Under the pieces are notes generated by a model. The model saw nothing but the letters and a program-made list of their open reading frames with translations, made no database searches and was not told the DNA's origin. A stretch of 53,461 nucleotides of DNA, taken from Tetragenococcus muriaticus DSM 15685. Its GTDB lineage: Bacteria; Bacillota; Bacilli; Lactobacillales; Enterococcaceae. Shown piece by piece: positions 25,872-36,414 of the stretch. A program made the position numbers and the translations under genes. How positions within the stretch are numbered: the first letter of the stretch is position 1; every line of letters begins with the position of its first letter. The DNA lies in NCBI RefSeq assembly GCF_000423785.1, contig NZ_AUIQ01000009.1:1-53461 (forward strand), given 5' to 3'.

Positions 25872-28073
25872 ATGATCATTAGACCCTTAACACGCTTAAA
25901 AAACAAAATGGGAAGGTATTTTCTCCCAGTTCTATTGCTGCTCTTTTTTTTGATCACAAGTGGGATTCTTTATTCTAGTGTGCATCAAACTGATACTAAC
26001 TATAGAGAAGGTCAAGTGGCAGAAGAAAATATTCGGGCGAATAAAACCATAGAAGATACACCTGCAACTCAACAAAAACAAGAGTTAGCTGCCGAAGCTG
26101 TAGGTCCTGAGTATACCTATCAAGAGGAAATAGCTAGTGAGCAACAGCAACTTGTGAACCGTTTATTTGATATGGTAGAAAAAGTGAGAGACGATAGTGC
26201 AGAAGAAAACGAAAGGCGCAGAGAAGAAGCTACTGATGATGATGCTGTCGAAGAAGTGACAGAGGATGAAAAAGTGGCCGCAATGAATGAAGAAATAGAA
26301 CAAACAGAAGAGGAAGAATTAAGCTTCTACCAACAGATTCCTCGCAACTTTTATCGGATTGTTTTTTCTTTGGATCAAGAAGAATTAACACAAGTTCAAG
26401 AGGAAACTTTGGATATCGTAGAGCAAAGAATGACTGAACAAGTGCGTCAAGCTGATTTGAATACGGCCCGACAGGATGCACAAGAACAAGTTGAAACGCT
26501 TGATATATCAAATGAGCAAAAAGAAGCAGTGTCTGATTTAATGAATGAAGTTATTGTTGTAAATACCTTCTTAAATGAACAAAGAACAGAGGAATTAAGA
26601 CAAGAAGCAGAGGATTCTGTGCAGCCAGTCATGATTTACCAAGGGGAGATTATTGTACGGGAAGGCTCTCAAATTGATTCTAATGCTATTCAAAAGCTTA
26701 ATGTCTTAGGAATGACCGAACAGACTCAATCTTTCTTTCCTTTTATCGCGATTATTTTAGTCGCTTTATTACAAATAGCTGTATTGTACTACTTTACACA
26801 TTCTGTAAAAAATAAAGATAAACGAGAAAATCAAGTAGTCTTTTATGTAGTGGCAATGACCTTAAGTCTTTTGTTTATGAAATTTTTTCAACTGTTTCAA
26901 ACAGAAGTGATGGCTTACATTCCACTCTTTTTCCCAGCGGCTTTTATTCCAGTAGTTTTAAATTTGTTTGTTAACCGACGTTCAGGTATTTTAGCTGCTG
27001 CTTTTCAAGTTGTATTAGCTGCCTTTATTTTTTATGAAGCTGCTGGAACGAACGTTTTACCTATTATTTTGCTCTCATATATGTTTTCGGGATTAATGGG
27101 AACACTACTTCCAAGAAGACGAATTTCACATCAAGGAAAGCAGTCGATGCTATGGATTGTCGTTTTTCCATTTTTGATAAGTCTTACAATATTTGTATTG
27201 CAAGGGGTAAACTTCGCTGATAGTCAGACTTGGATCGCATTGGCTTGTAGTTTAACTGGTAGCGTGTTGTCTTTACTAATGGGTGTTGGGTTGTATCAAT
27301 TTATCGAATTGATGATCACTGATGATAGCGATATTGTTTTAAATGAATTAAGCAACCCGAATCACACGTTATTGAAAAAATTATTAGAAGAAGCTCCAGG
27401 AACTTACCATCATAGTATGATGGTTGCTAATTTAAGTGCCAATGCCGTAGCTGAAATTGGTGGGAATACTTTATTAACACGAGTCGCTTGTTATTATCAT
27501 GATATTGGAAAATTAAAGCATGCGAATTTCTTTGTTGAAAATTTGCCTCAAGAGGCTGAAAATCCGCATAACTTTTTGTTGCCTGAAGATAGTAAACAAA
27601 TAATTTTTGGACATGTGACCGATGGTGTAAAAGTTTTGGAACAAGAAAAGATGCCGCAAATGGTTATTGATATTTGTCAGCAACATCATGGCACAACGTT
27701 AATGAAGTTCTTTTACTCTAAAGCAAAAGAACGTAATTCTGAAGTAACGGAAGAGGAATTTCGATATCCAGGACCAAACCCGCAAACAAGAGAAGCAGGT
27801 GTTGTTAGTATAGCTGATAGTTGTGAAGCGGCAGTTCGGGCGATGGAAAATCCAACGAATGAAAAAATTGATGAGTTTGTTTCTAATTTAATAACAGATC
27901 GCATGCTCGATGGCCAGTTAGATGATACGCAATTAACGTTAAAAGAACTAAAAATTATAAAAAAATCCCTTATTAATGGTTTGTGTAGCACTTTCCATTC
28001 AAGAATCAAATATCCTAAAATGAAATCTGAAGCTGAAAAAATGAAAGAAGAACAAGAAAGAAGTGGGCAATAG
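25872..28073 (+). CDS. pgpH: 7TM-HD cyclic-di-AMP phosphodiesterase
   Basis: PgpH is a membrane protein that hydrolyses cyclic-di-AMP, the messenger controlling potassium and osmolyte uptake. It has one N-terminal helix, a large extracytoplasmic 7TMR-HDED domain (about residues 40-280, very acidic), a bundle of seven helices (about 290-480), and a cytoplasmic HD domain with YHHSMM near residue 512 and CYYHDIGKL near residue 540. The 733-residue length is normal. I chose ATG 25872, preceded by GAGGAAGG. Its stop overlaps the start of ybeY by one base. Confidence 0.93.
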   Translation: MIIRPLTRLKNKMGRYFLPVLLLLFFLITSGILYSSVHQTDTNYREGQVAEENIRANKTIEDTPATQQKQELAAEAVGPEYTYQEEIASEQQQLVNRLFDMVEKVRDDSAEENERRREEATDDDAVEEVTEDEKVAAMNEEIEQTEEEELSFYQQIPRNFYRIVFSLDQEELTQVQEETLDIVEQRMTEQVRQADLNTARQDAQEQVETLDISNEQKEAVSDLMNEVIVVNTFLNEQRTEELRQEAEDSVQPVMIYQGEIIVREGSQIDSNAIQKLNVLGMTEQTQSFFPFIAIILVALLQIAVLYYFTHSVKNKDKRENQVVFYVVAMTLSLLFMKFFQLFQTEVMAYIPLFFPAAFIPVVLNLFVNRRSGILAAAFQVVLAAFIFYEAAGTNVLPIILLSYMFSGLMGTLLPRRRISHQGKQSMLWIVVFPFLISLTIFVLQGVNFADSQTWIALACSLTGSVLSLLMGVGLYQFIELMITDDSDIVLNELSNPNHTLLKKLLEEAPGTYHHSMMVANLSANAVAEIGGNTLLTRVACYYHDIGKLKHANFFVENLPQEAENPHNFLLPEDSKQIIFGHVTDGVKVLEQEKMPQMVIDICQQHHGTTLMKFFYSKAKERNSEVTEEEFRYPGPNPQTREAGVVSIADSCEAAVRAMENPTNEKIDEFVSNLITDRMLDGQLDDTQLTLKELKIIKKSLINGLCSTFHSRIKYPKMKSEAEKMKEEQERSGQ

Positions 28074-28552
28074 TGGAAATCACTTTTATTGACGATACAA
28101 AACAAGTAACGAAAGAAGAAATGTCTAAGATCGAAGAGCTGCTGCAGTTTGCAGCAGACTATCTAAAACTTCCAGAAAATACGGAAATGTCAGTTACATT
28201 TATGGATAACCAAGGCATTCAAGAGATTAATCGCGATTATCGCGATAAGGATGCTCCGACAGATGTCATTAGTTTTGCGATCGAAGATGAAGGAGAAGAA
28301 GAATTGCCTATCTTCTTTGCTGAAGAAGAGTGGGAGGGTCTTCCCAATGAATTAGGCGATATTATGATTTCCATTGAAAAGGCCCAAGAGCAAGCAAAAG
28401 AATATGGACATAGCTATGAACGTGAGGTCGGGTTTTTAGCACTACATGGATTTTTGCATATTAACCGATACGATCATATGACTCCTGAAGATGAAAAAGT
28501 GATGTTTGGTTTACAAAAGGAAATTTTAAATGCCTATGGACTCAAACGATAA
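28073..28552 (+). CDS. ybeY: Endoribonuclease / rRNA maturation factor YbeY
   Basis: YbeY is a zinc-dependent RNase involved in 16S rRNA 3'-end maturation and ribosome quality control. The metal-binding H-x3-H-x5-H motif is present as LHGFLHINRYDH, and the upstream region INRDYRDKDAPTDVISF is typical. It is 159 residues long. The GTG start at 28073 overlaps the TAG stop of pgpH by one base, which implies translational coupling. dgkA starts inside its last codons. Confidence 0.95.
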   Translation: MEITFIDDTKQVTKEEMSKIEELLQFAADYLKLPENTEMSVTFMDNQGIQEINRDYRDKDAPTDVISFAIEDEGEEELPIFFAEEEWEGLPNELGDIMISIEKAQEQAKEYGHSYEREVGFLALHGFLHINRYDHMTPEDEKVMFGLQKEILNAYGLKR

Positions 28553-28937
28553 GAAACATAACACAACAAAAAGCAAAAACTTAGTCAATTCATTTGAGTT
28601 TGCCTTTACGGGGCTAAGAACAGTATACAAAGACGAACGAAATATGAAAATTCATATTTTTTGTGCGTTTTTAGTTGTTATTTTAGGTTTCGTGGTACAA
28701 CTCAATCGTTTTGAATGGTGTTGGATTGGGTTATGTATTTTTTTGATACTTGCAATGGAAATGGTAAATACGGTTTGTGAGAATATTGTGGATATGATGA
28801 CAGATAAACATTTTCATCCATTAGGAAAAAAAGTAAAAGATATTGCAGCAGGTGCCGTTTTACTTACTACCATTTTTTCGGTAGTCGTTGGTGCGCTCAT
28901 TTTTTTGCCAAAAATTTATCAATTGATTTTATATTAG
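28530..28937 (+). CDS. dgkA: Undecaprenol/diacylglycerol kinase
   Basis: This small membrane kinase phosphorylates undecaprenol in Gram-positive bacteria and recycles the lipid carrier for cell-wall synthesis. It has 135 residues and three membrane helices. The family signatures are FAFTGLRTVYKDERNMKIH, with the acidic catalytic region, and AMEMVNTVCENIVD. It overlaps the end of ybeY by 23 bases. AAAAGGAAA precedes ATG 28530. An ATG two codons later is an alternative. era follows 17 bases after the stop. Confidence 0.93.
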   Translation: MPMDSNDKKHNTTKSKNLVNSFEFAFTGLRTVYKDERNMKIHIFCAFLVVILGFVVQLNRFEWCWIGLCIFLILAMEMVNTVCENIVDMMTDKHFHPLGKKVKDIAAGAVLLTTIFSVVVGALIFLPKIYQLILY

Positions 28938-28954
28938 AAGAGAGGAAATAGGAA

Positions 28955-29854
28955 ATGACAGAGCATAAGTCTGGATTTGTTGCCATTGTAGGTCGTCCCA
29001 ATGTTGGGAAGTCAACTTTATTAAACCGTGTTGTGGGAGAAAAAATTGCTATTATGAGCGATAAAGCCCAAACAACACGTAATAAAATCCAAGGAGTTTA
29101 TACCACAAAAGATACACAGATTGTTTTTATTGATACACCAGGGATACATAAGCCACAACATCGTTTGGGCGATTACATGGTCAATGAAGCCTATGATGCT
29201 TTACAAGAAGTAGAAGCTGTATTATTTATGGTTAGTGCAGATGAAAAGCGTGGAAAAGGAGATAATTTGATTATAGAACGACTACAAAAATTATCCGTTC
29301 CTGTTTATTTAGTAGTCAATAAAATTGATAAAACTCATCCTGACGATTTGTTGCCGGTAATACAAGATTATTCTGAGCAAATGCCTTTTAAAGAAGTTGT
29401 TCCTGTTTCAGCAACACAAGGCAATAATTTTGAAACTTTAACACAGCTATTAGAAGAACAAATGCCAGAAGGCCCTCAATATTTTCCTGAAGAACAAATA
29501 ACTGACCACCCTGAGTATTTTATTGTTGCAGAGTTTATTCGAGAAAAAGTATTGCTTTTAACACGGGAAGAAATTCCTCATTCTGTTGCTGTAATAGTTG
29601 ATTCAGTATCGAGAGATGAAAATGATAAAATTCATATCCAAGCGACGATTTTTGTCGAACGTGATAGTCAAAAAGGCATTATTATTGGGAAAAGCGGACA
29701 AATGCTTAAACATATTGGGACAAAAGCTCGACAAGATATTGAAAAAATGCTAGGAGATAAAGTGTATCTCGAACTCTGGGTAAAAGTTCAAAAAGATTGG
29801 CGTGATAAACAACAATCTTTAAATAATTTTGGTTATAAAAAAGAAACACTTTAG
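28955..29854 (+). CDS. era: GTPase Era
   Basis: Era is an essential GTPase that binds 16S rRNA during 30S assembly. The G1 loop GRPNVGKST, the G3 box DTPG and the G4 box NKID mark the GTPase domain. The C-terminal KH domain contains [15 protein letters not shown]. The 299-residue length is normal. AGAGAGGAAATAGGA precedes ATG 28955. The ybeY-dgkA-era-recO order is the usual Firmicute operon. Confidence 0.97.
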   Translation: MTEHKSGFVAIVGRPNVGKSTLLNRVVGEKIAIMSDKAQTTRNKIQGVYTTKDTQIVFIDTPGIHKPQHRLGDYMVNEAYDALQEVEAVLFMVSADEKRGKGDNLIIERLQKLSVPVYLVVNKIDKTHPDDLLPVIQDYSEQMPFKEVVPVSATQGNNFETLTQLLEEQMPEGPQYFPEEQITDHPEYFIVAEFIREKVLLLTREEIPHSVAVIVDSVSRDENDKIHIQATIFVERDSQKGIIIGKSGQMLKHIGTKARQDIEKMLGDKVYLELWVKVQKDWRDKQQSLNNFGYKKETL

Positions 29855-29879
29855 CCTTTTGTTCAAAGGAGATGGGGAT

Positions 29880-30647
29880 ATGAACCAAGCTGAAACCAAA
29901 GGGATTATTCTATTTCGAAAAGATCATAAAGAAAAAGATATGCTGGTTAAGATATTTACCGAATCTAGCGGAAAATTAATGTTTTATGTCAAAGGAGCTC
30001 ATAGGAAAAATAATCCTTTAACACCAGCGATCTTGCCTTATACGCAAGCAACTTATATTGGGAAATTAAATAATGAGGGTCTGTCTTTTTTAAATAGTGC
30101 GAAATATATTTATCCTTTTACCCATATCCAAGAAGATATTTTTGCTGCTGGTTATGCGACTTATATCATGAATTTGGCAGACGCGGCGATTGAAGATAAA
30201 GTTTATGACCCTCATCTTTATACCTTTTTATATCAAGCACTCGAAATGTTAGATCAAGGAATTGAGGGTCAAATTTTGACAAATATTTTTGAGGTTCAAA
30301 TTTTACAACGTTTTGGTATTACTATTAATTGGCGAGAATGCGCTGTTTGTGGACGTACGCAAGGAAAGTTTGATTTTTCTTCTAAGTATAACGGTATTTT
30401 ATGTCAGCAACATTGGGATCGGGATTTCCACCGCTACCATGCAGATCCACGAGCGGTGCATTTTATTCGTCTTTTTTCCCACATTTCTTATGATAAAATC
30501 CACTCCATTGAATTAAAAGAAGAAACAAAAAGCGCTATTCGGCAAACGATTGACCAATTATACGAAGAGTACGTGGGATTAAATTTAAAAAGTAAGAAGT
30601 TTATTGATCAGATGCATCGTTGGGGCGATGTTTTAAAGTCGAAGTAA
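29880..30647 (+). CDS. recO: DNA repair protein RecO
   Basis: RecO loads RecA onto SSB-coated single-stranded DNA with RecR and anneals complementary strands. The N-terminal OB-fold (about residues 1-80) begins with the typical GIILFRKDHKEKDMLVKIFT. The C-terminal part carries a CAVCGRT … LCQQH zinc-finger-like set. The length is 255 residues. I chose ATG 29880, preceded by AAAGGAGATGGGG and 25 bases downstream of the era stop. A longer in-frame start would overlap era and lacks a ribosome binding site. Confidence 0.94.
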   Translation: MNQAETKGIILFRKDHKEKDMLVKIFTESSGKLMFYVKGAHRKNNPLTPAILPYTQATYIGKLNNEGLSFLNSAKYIYPFTHIQEDIFAAGYATYIMNLADAAIEDKVYDPHLYTFLYQALEMLDQGIEGQILTNIFEVQILQRFGITINWRECAVCGRTQGKFDFSSKYNGILCQQHWDRDFHRYHADPRAVHFIRLFSHISYDKIHSIELKEETKSAIRQTIDQLYEEYVGLNLKSKKFIDQMHRWGDVLKSK

Positions 30648-30678
30648 GGAAACTTTTCCAAAAAATATCAATTTTTAT

Positions 30679-30708
30679 TTGACAAATGTGTATTTTTACA
30701 ACTATGAT
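30679..30708 (+). promoter_or_regulatory. Promoter of the glyQS T-box transcript
   Basis: TTGACA (30679-30684), an 18-base spacer and TATGAT (30703-30708) lie just upstream of the T-box leader. Confidence 0.75.
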
Positions 30709-30721
30709 GGTATTAATAAAA

Positions 30722-30921
30722 TAGTGCGGAGATCTTTTTAAAGGAAAAGGAAGCTTTTTTTAGCGAATTTGGGAAAGTGAGAGCCAGATAGAAGCCCTTT
30801 TACCGTAGGCATAAGTGAGCACAAATAAAAAGCTGCCGATAGATATCGGAAGTAGGGTGGAACCGCGAAATCTTCGTCCCTATATTTATACACCTTCTGT
30901 ATAAATATAGGGATTTTTTTA
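30722..30921 (+). promoter_or_regulatory. Glycine T-box riboswitch
   Basis: This leader RNA senses uncharged tRNA-Gly and controls glyQS by antitermination. The T-box sequence AGGGTGGAACCGCG is at 30854-30867. A glycine specifier codon GGC fits at 30808-30810 in the stem I region (ACCGTAGGCATAAGTGAG). The terminator is TCCCTATATTTATA / TATAAATATAGGGA (30877-30890 with 30900-30913), followed by seven T residues. The specifier and the downstream glycyl-tRNA synthetase agree. Confidence 0.95.
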
Positions 30922-30946
30922 TGAAAAATTTGAAAGGAGCAATTGT

Positions 30947-31861
30947 ATGACAAAAAAAGTAACGCTACAAGAAATGATTTTACGTTTACAACAATATTGG
31001 TCTGATCAGGGATGTATGATCATGCAATCCTATGATACAGAAAAAGGGGCCGGTACAATGAGTCCGTATACAATTTTGCGAGCTATTGGACCAGAGCCTT
31101 GGAATGCTTGTTATGTTGAGCCCTCACGACGTCCAGCTGACGGGAGATATGGGGAAAATCCGAATCGCTTATATCAACATCATCAATTACAAGTAGTAAT
31201 GAAACCTTCGCCTGAAAATATTCAGGAACTTTATTTAAATAGTCTGACTTTATTAGGGATTGACCCTTTAGAACACGACATTCGCTTTGTTGAAGATAAC
31301 TGGGAAAATCCCTCTATGGGTTGTGCTGGTGTTGGCTGGGAAGTCTGGTTAGATGGTATGGAAATTACGCAATTTACTTATTTCCAACAAGTAGGAGGAT
31401 TAGCTTGTTATCCAGTGACCGCGGAACTAACTTATGGTTTAGAACGTTTGGCTTCTTATATTCAAGAAGTGGATAATGTTTTTGACTTAGAATGGACCCA
31501 AGGGATTAGGTATGGAGAGATTTTTAAACAACCTGAGTATGAGCATTCACGTTATTCTTTTGATATAAGTGACCAAGAGATGCTTTTAGAAAACTTCGAT
31601 AAATTTGAGCATGAAGCGCAACGCTGCATTACCGAAAGTCTTGTTCATCCTGCATATGATTATATTTTAAAATGCAGTCATACCTTTAATTTGCTAGATG
31701 CTAGGGGTGCGGTTTCAGTAACGGAAAGAGCGGGTTATTTGGCACGTATCCGTAATATGGCAAGAGAAGTGGCCAAACTATTTGTCAATGAACGCAAAAA
31801 GCTAGGTTATCCTTTATTAGACCGTACACAGGCAGAAAAATTATTAAAGGAGGAAGGCTAA
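30947..31861 (+). CDS. glyQ: Glycyl-tRNA synthetase alpha subunit
   Basis: GlyQ is the catalytic (class II) subunit of the bacterial heterotetrameric glycyl-tRNA synthetase. The 304 residues begin with the typical [17 protein letters not shown] and contain [19 protein letters not shown] and [31 protein letters not shown] precedes ATG 30947. It is controlled by the glycine T-box upstream, and glyS follows immediately after its stop. Confidence 0.97.
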   Translation: MTKKVTLQEMILRLQQYWSDQGCMIMQSYDTEKGAGTMSPYTILRAIGPEPWNACYVEPSRRPADGRYGENPNRLYQHHQLQVVMKPSPENIQELYLNSLTLLGIDPLEHDIRFVEDNWENPSMGCAGVGWEVWLDGMEITQFTYFQQVGGLACYPVTAELTYGLERLASYIQEVDNVFDLEWTQGIRYGEIFKQPEYEHSRYSFDISDQEMLLENFDKFEHEAQRCITESLVHPAYDYILKCSHTFNLLDARGAVSVTERAGYLARIRNMAREVAKLFVNERKKLGYPLLDRTQAEKLLKEEG

Positions 31862-33931
31862 ATGACGGAAAATTTATTAGTTGAAATCGGGTTAGAAGAG
31901 ATGCCAGCCTATGTGGTTGAGCCGAGTGTTTTACAATTAGAAGAAAAAACTAAACAATTTCTAGAAGAAAACCATTTGACTTTTACGCAAGTAAATATGT
32001 TTTCTACTCCTAGACGTTTAGCTCTTCAAGTACAGGGATTAGCGGAAAAACAAGCGGATACTCAAGAAGAAATTAAGGGTCCTGCTAAAAAGATCGCAAT
32101 GGATGAAAATGGCAATTGGAGTAAGGCGGCACAAGGCTTTGTACGTGGGCAAGGTTTAAGTACAGAAGATATTTATTTTAAAACAATGAAAGATACTGAA
32201 TATGTCTATGTAACAAAACAAACCATAGGGAAAAAAGCTATAGATGTTCTTCCAGGATTAAAAGAAGTCCTTACTAGTTTGACTTTTCCGGTGACTATGC
32301 ATTGGAATAAATATGATTTTGAATATATTCGCCCGATTCGTTGGTTAGTCGCCTTATTAGGTGATCAAATTGTACCTTTTAAAATTTTGGATGTTACGAC
32401 AGACCGTATAACTTATGGACATCGTTTTTTAGGTAATGCTGTTGCATTAGAAAACGCAGATGTTTATGAACAGCGTTTAGCAGAACAATATGTTATTGCC
32501 GATCATTTTAAACGACAAGAAATGATTACAGACCAAATTCAATCCATTGCACAAGAAAATAACTGGCAAATTGATAAGGATGAAGACTTATTAGCTGAAG
32601 TAAATCATTTAGTAGAGTATCCTACAGCTTTTGTTGGAGATTTTGCGGATAAATATCTGCAGTTGCCAGATGAAGTATTAATTACTTCTATGAAAGAACA
32701 CCAGCGCTATTTTGAAGTAAAAGCGACAAATGGGGAACTTTTGCCCCATTTTATTTCAGTTAGAAATGGGAACCAAACCAAAATTGAAAATGTCATCCAA
32801 GGAAATGAAAAAGTGTTAGTGGCACGCTTGGAGGATGCGGAGTTCTTTTACCAAGAAGATCAGAAATTAAGTATTGATGAATGTGTTGAAAAGTTAAAGA
32901 GTGTGGCTTTTCATGAAAAAATTGGTTCGATGTATGAAAAAATGCAGCGTGTACAAGAGATTGCTCGTATTATCGGCAATTACGTAGATTTATCTACCGA
33001 AGAATTAGCGGATTTACAACGGGCAGCGCAAATTTATAAGTTTGATTTAGTGACCAATATGGTAGATGAGTTTCCTGAATTGCAAGGGATAATGGGAGAA
33101 AAATATGCTTTATTAAAAGGTGAAAAATCAGATGTCGCACAAGCTATCCGTGAGCATTATTTACCTATCGCTAGTGAAGGAGAATTACCTCTTTCCAATA
33201 TTGGAGCAGTTTTGGCCATTGCTGATAAGTTAGATAGTGTATTGACCTTTTTTGCTGCTGAGTTAAAACCTAAGAGCTCTAGCGACCCTTATGCGTTAAG
33301 ACGGCAAACCTACGGAATTGTACGAATTTTAGCTAATAAACAGTGGTCCTTTCCATTTAAGGAGTTACAAGAGAAAATTACTAGGACAATTAATCAAAAT
33401 GTGGACTTTTACGGTATTCATTTAGCGGATCAAGCGGTTGAAGTTCGACATTTCTTGAAGGGACGTTTACGCCAATTTTTATTGGCCCAAAACCATCGTT
33501 ATGATATTGTTGAGGCGGTTATTGATGCTGCTCAAGAAGATATTCATCAATTACTTGAAGCGGCAATGACTTTAAATAAGCATCTAAACGATGAAGATTT
33601 TAAATCTTCCATTGAAGCTTTAACTCGTGTAATGAATTTGGGGCAAAAAGATCACAGTACAAATGAAGTCGATCCCTCGCTATTTGAAAACGAAACAGAG
33701 GAAAAATTATATCAAGCCGTTCAAGAAATTGAAGATAAATTTACTTCACAAACAGTGGAACAGAACTATCAAGATTTGACAAAGCTAAGACCTTTAATTG
33801 AAGATTATTTTGATCAAACGATGGTTATGGCTGAAGATGAAACTTTACGTAATAACCGTTTAGCTCAATTAAGAAAAATTACTCAGATGGCCATTGCTGT
33901 TGCAAGTTTGAATGATTTAGTAACAAAGTAA
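31862..33931 (+). CDS. glyS: Glycyl-tRNA synthetase beta subunit
   Basis: GlyS is the 689-residue tRNA-recognition subunit partnering GlyQ. The family start [18 protein letters not shown], the [11 protein letters not shown] stretch, the HD-like region around [20 protein letters not shown] and the C-terminal anticodon-binding DALR-like domain ([11 protein letters not shown]-type, here [14 protein letters not shown]) are all present. AAAGGAGGAAGG precedes ATG 31862, the very next base after the glyQ stop codon. A bidirectional terminator follows. Confidence 0.97.
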   Translation: MTENLLVEIGLEEMPAYVVEPSVLQLEEKTKQFLEENHLTFTQVNMFSTPRRLALQVQGLAEKQADTQEEIKGPAKKIAMDENGNWSKAAQGFVRGQGLSTEDIYFKTMKDTEYVYVTKQTIGKKAIDVLPGLKEVLTSLTFPVTMHWNKYDFEYIRPIRWLVALLGDQIVPFKILDVTTDRITYGHRFLGNAVALENADVYEQRLAEQYVIADHFKRQEMITDQIQSIAQENNWQIDKDEDLLAEVNHLVEYPTAFVGDFADKYLQLPDEVLITSMKEHQRYFEVKATNGELLPHFISVRNGNQTKIENVIQGNEKVLVARLEDAEFFYQEDQKLSIDECVEKLKSVAFHEKIGSMYEKMQRVQEIARIIGNYVDLSTEELADLQRAAQIYKFDLVTNMVDEFPELQGIMGEKYALLKGEKSDVAQAIREHYLPIASEGELPLSNIGAVLAIADKLDSVLTFFAAELKPKSSSDPYALRRQTYGIVRILANKQWSFPFKELQEKITRTINQNVDFYGIHLADQAVEVRHFLKGRLRQFLLAQNHRYDIVEAVIDAAQEDIHQLLEAAMTLNKHLNDEDFKSSIEALTRVMNLGQKDHSTNEVDPSLFENETEEKLYQAVQEIEDKFTSQTVEQNYQDLTKLRPLIEDYFDQTMVMAEDETLRNNRLAQLRKITQMAIAVASLNDLVTK

Positions 33932-33937
33932 GGGAAT

Positions 33938-33992
33938 AAAAAGAAGCTAGTAAAATCAGGAAACAAAGCTGATTTTATTAGCTTCTTTATTA
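33938..33992. terminator. Bidirectional terminator between glyS and the AEC gene
   Basis: AAGAAGCTAGTAAAATCAG (33941-33959) and CTGATTTTATTAGCTTCTT (33969-33987) form a long stem with one mismatch, A-rich on the left and T-rich on the right. It serves the two convergent genes. Confidence 0.88.
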
Positions 33993-34940
33993 TTAAACCA
34001 TATAGATAAGTTTTAATAAAAATGGAATATACAAGAGGTATAACAAGACCGAATAACCTAAGCTAGAAGCTGCAAATTCTTCATCAGCTTGATAATTACG
34101 GGCAAGTATAGGAATCGAATTTTGTACTGGCATGGCAGCTTGAATAATAAATACTTGTAACATTAAACTAGGAACAGGAATCCATTGACCTAGGCCCCAA
34201 ACAATTAATGGAGAAAATACGAAACGCCCGAGTAACACCCCAATAATATCTTTATTTAGTTTGAGATTTTTTACGCCATGGAAATAGACAATAATTCCTA
34301 TAATAAACATAGACAATGGTGTCGTTAAATTCGCTAGATATGTACCAAAGTCAGCTAAGAACGCTGGAATTTCTATATTCAATAACATCCATACTAAACC
34401 GATTAAAAAACCTAATAGAGCTGGTGAAAAAACTTTCTTTAAAACAGCTAAAGGATGGAAAGTGACTGTGGCTTCTTTCGTTCGAGGGTCATCAAAAGCA
34501 ATAAAATAAACTCCAATCGTCCAAAACACTGTAGTATTGATAATGTAATAGAGTAAAACATATGGAACAGCCTCTTCACCAAATATAGCTAAATTAATTG
34601 GTAAGCCTATAAAAATAGTATTTGAACAAGTAAAAATGGTGGTAAAAATTCCCTTACGAGTTTCTTTAACGTGAAAAACGCGTCGATAACCGATACTTAA
34701 AGCCATGGTTAAAAGCATTGACATGATAGGGATAATCATTCCTTGAAAAAGGTTTAGGAATTCTTCTTTAGAAAAATTAGAAGTGATTGTTAAAAACATA
34801 TTAAACGGCAAGGCCAAGTTCAATACTAATTTTGAAAATACATCAGCCGTATGATTAGAAAACCACTGTCTATAAGAGAGAACGTAACCGACAAACATTA
34901 ATGAAAAAATAACTAAAATATTTAAATAAGCTTCTAGCAA
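33993..34940 (-). CDS. AEC-family transporter (second copy)
   Basis: This 315-residue membrane protein has about ten hydrophobic segments in the AEC (auxin efflux carrier) arrangement. Conserved elements include LNLALPFNMFLTI, FTCSNTIFIGLPIN and the C-terminal QAAMPVQNSIPILARNY. Likely substrates are small organic acids or amino-acid derivatives, but they cannot be assigned. I chose TTG 34940, preceded by AAGGAGGT at about ten bases. A longer in-frame ATG would place that strong site inside the gene. It is only distantly similar to the AEC protein at 10281. It lies downstream of yidC on the same strand. Confidence 0.85.
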   Translation of the reverse strand: MLEAYLNILVIFSLMFVGYVLSYRQWFSNHTADVFSKLVLNLALPFNMFLTITSNFSKEEFLNLFQGMIIPIMSMLLTMALSIGYRRVFHVKETRKGIFTTIFTCSNTIFIGLPINLAIFGEEAVPYVLLYYIINTTVFWTIGVYFIAFDDPRTKEATVTFHPLAVLKKVFSPALLGFLIGLVWMLLNIEIPAFLADFGTYLANLTTPLSMFIIGIIVYFHGVKNLKLNKDIIGVLLGRFVFSPLIVWGLGQWIPVPSLMLQVFIIQAAMPVQNSIPILARNYQADEEFAASSLGYSVLLYLLYIPFLLKLIYMV

Positions 34941-35006
34941 TGAATAAGAGACCTCCTTAAAAAAAGCGAAAAAGGAAGAAGAATATCCCATTTCGCTTCT
35001 TTTCTA

Positions 35007-35939
35007 TCAATTTTTATGTTGTTGCTGTTTACCAGCGTTTCTGTTTCTATTTTTATCTGTTGGCTGCGCTGTCTTTTTCTGCTTTGTTTCAGTTTCTGGA
35101 GTGACATCTTTTCGTTCAGTAACAACAGTTTTAGGTGGATTTTCTTCCATTTCTTTAGCAATTTGTTTTTTAATTCGAGGTTTCATTAAAACATTTGTTA
35201 TAAACGTTTGGATACAACCGATCAAACCACCGACAACCCAGTATAATGTAACACCAGCCGGCGAAGATATGGAAACAAATACAATCATCATTGGTGAGAT
35301 AATCATCATGCTACGCATTTGTTTTTTCTGATCCGCAGGGACGCCAATCATTGAAATGAAAGATTGGGCTACATAAGCAAGACCGGCAACAATGACAAGA
35401 GCTATACTACGCTGACCTAAATTCATACCAAAAAAAGTGGCAGATTCAATACCTGGTGTAAAACGAGCGGTGAAAAACAGAGCCGAAAAGATAGGCATTT
35501 GAATCAATAAGGGTAAACAACCAATTCCACCAAGCATGCTAAGATTATTTGCTCTATAGACTTCTTGCATCTCTTTTTGTGCCTGCATTTGTTCTTCTTG
35601 TGTGGTCGCTTTTTTCATGTTCGCTTGAGCAATTTCAATTTGTGGCTTCAAGTATTGCATTTTTTCTGATTGAAACATGGATTTACGCGATTGGTTGATC
35701 ATTAGAGGCATTAAAATACAACGGATAATCACTGTTAAAACAATGATTGCCCAGCCAAAACCTAGACCCCAATTGTCTGCCATATATGTTAAAAAGCTAC
35801 CCAAAGGGTTTACTAAAAAACGATAAATGAGACCGTTAGGGTCAGGAGAGCCATCATCCAGCCGTCTTACACATCCACTTAGTGTAATAACTACGCCTAA
35901 AAGGCCAGAGGTAATTAGCCATTTTTTTATTTTTCTCAT
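35007..35939 (-). CDS. yidC: Membrane protein insertase YidC/OxaA
   Basis: YidC inserts membrane proteins alone or with SecYEG. The N-terminus is a lipoprotein signal with the lipobox LSGC (Cys23), typical of Gram-positive YidC paralogues. Five hydrophobic segments follow, including LGFGWAIIVLTVIIRCILMPL, with the functional groove arginine in IIRCIL, and LGGIGCLPLLIQMPIFSALF. The C-terminal tail is rich in Lys, Gln and Asn. The length is 310 residues. AAAGGAAAA precedes ATG 35939. The acyP gene upstream on the same strand is the common neighbour in enterococci. Confidence 0.94.
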   Translation of the reverse strand: MRKIKKWLITSGLLGVVITLSGCVRRLDDGSPDPNGLIYRFLVNPLGSFLTYMADNWGLGFGWAIIVLTVIIRCILMPLMINQSRKSMFQSEKMQYLKPQIEIAQANMKKATTQEEQMQAQKEMQEVYRANNLSMLGGIGCLPLLIQMPIFSALFFTARFTPGIESATFFGMNLGQRSIALVIVAGLAYVAQSFISMIGVPADQKKQMRSMMIISPMMIVFVSISSPAGVTLYWVVGGLIGCIQTFITNVLMKPRIKKQIAKEMEENPPKTVVTERKDVTPETETKQKKTAQPTDKNRNRNAGKQQQHKN

Positions 35940-36045
35940 ATTATTTTCCTTTACTCTTCTTAAATTTGCACAAAATTAACTATACTAAAAAAACAGTCTT
36001 TTTTCAATGAACAATAACAAAATAAGAAGAAAGAAAAGAAAAAAT

Positions 36046-36318
36046 TTAATTCGCTATAAACTTCTTACGCTCTTTGATGGACGGGTCATCTTCAACTTCG
36101 ATATTTGTCACGCTACCAGCAGGGGAAGGTGATTCTTTGACTCTTTGGATAAAACGCTTAATGGCATCATCTTCACCACAAGCTTCCATTGAAACTGAAC
36201 CATCCATTTCGTTTCTTACAACGCCGGTGATTCCTAACTCATCTGCTACCATTTTGGTAGAATAACGAAAGCCAACGCCTTGCACTCTGCCTTCAACCGA
36301 CATACGTACTTTTCTCAT
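36046..36318 (-). CDS. acyP: Acylphosphatase
   Basis: This 90-residue cytosolic enzyme hydrolyses the carboxyl-phosphate bond of acyl phosphates. The signature VQGVGFRY near residues 14-21 carries the catalytic arginine, and the asparagine lies in GVVRNEMDGSV. I chose ATG 36318, preceded by GAGGAGGGAT. Upstream in-frame codons lack a good site. It precedes yidC with a gap of about 105 bases and is divergent from the RNA methylase gene. Confidence 0.94.
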   Translation of the reverse strand: MRKVRMSVEGRVQGVGFRYSTKMVADELGITGVVRNEMDGSVSMEACGEDDAIKRFIQRVKESPSPAGSVTNIEVEDDPSIKERKKFIAN

Positions 36319-36414
36319 GTTGTATCCCTCCTCTTTTAATTCTATAATAGCGCGTTTTGAATAATTGAACAAGTAAAGGAATTTTTTATGTTATAATACA
36401 TCTGAGGTGAAATT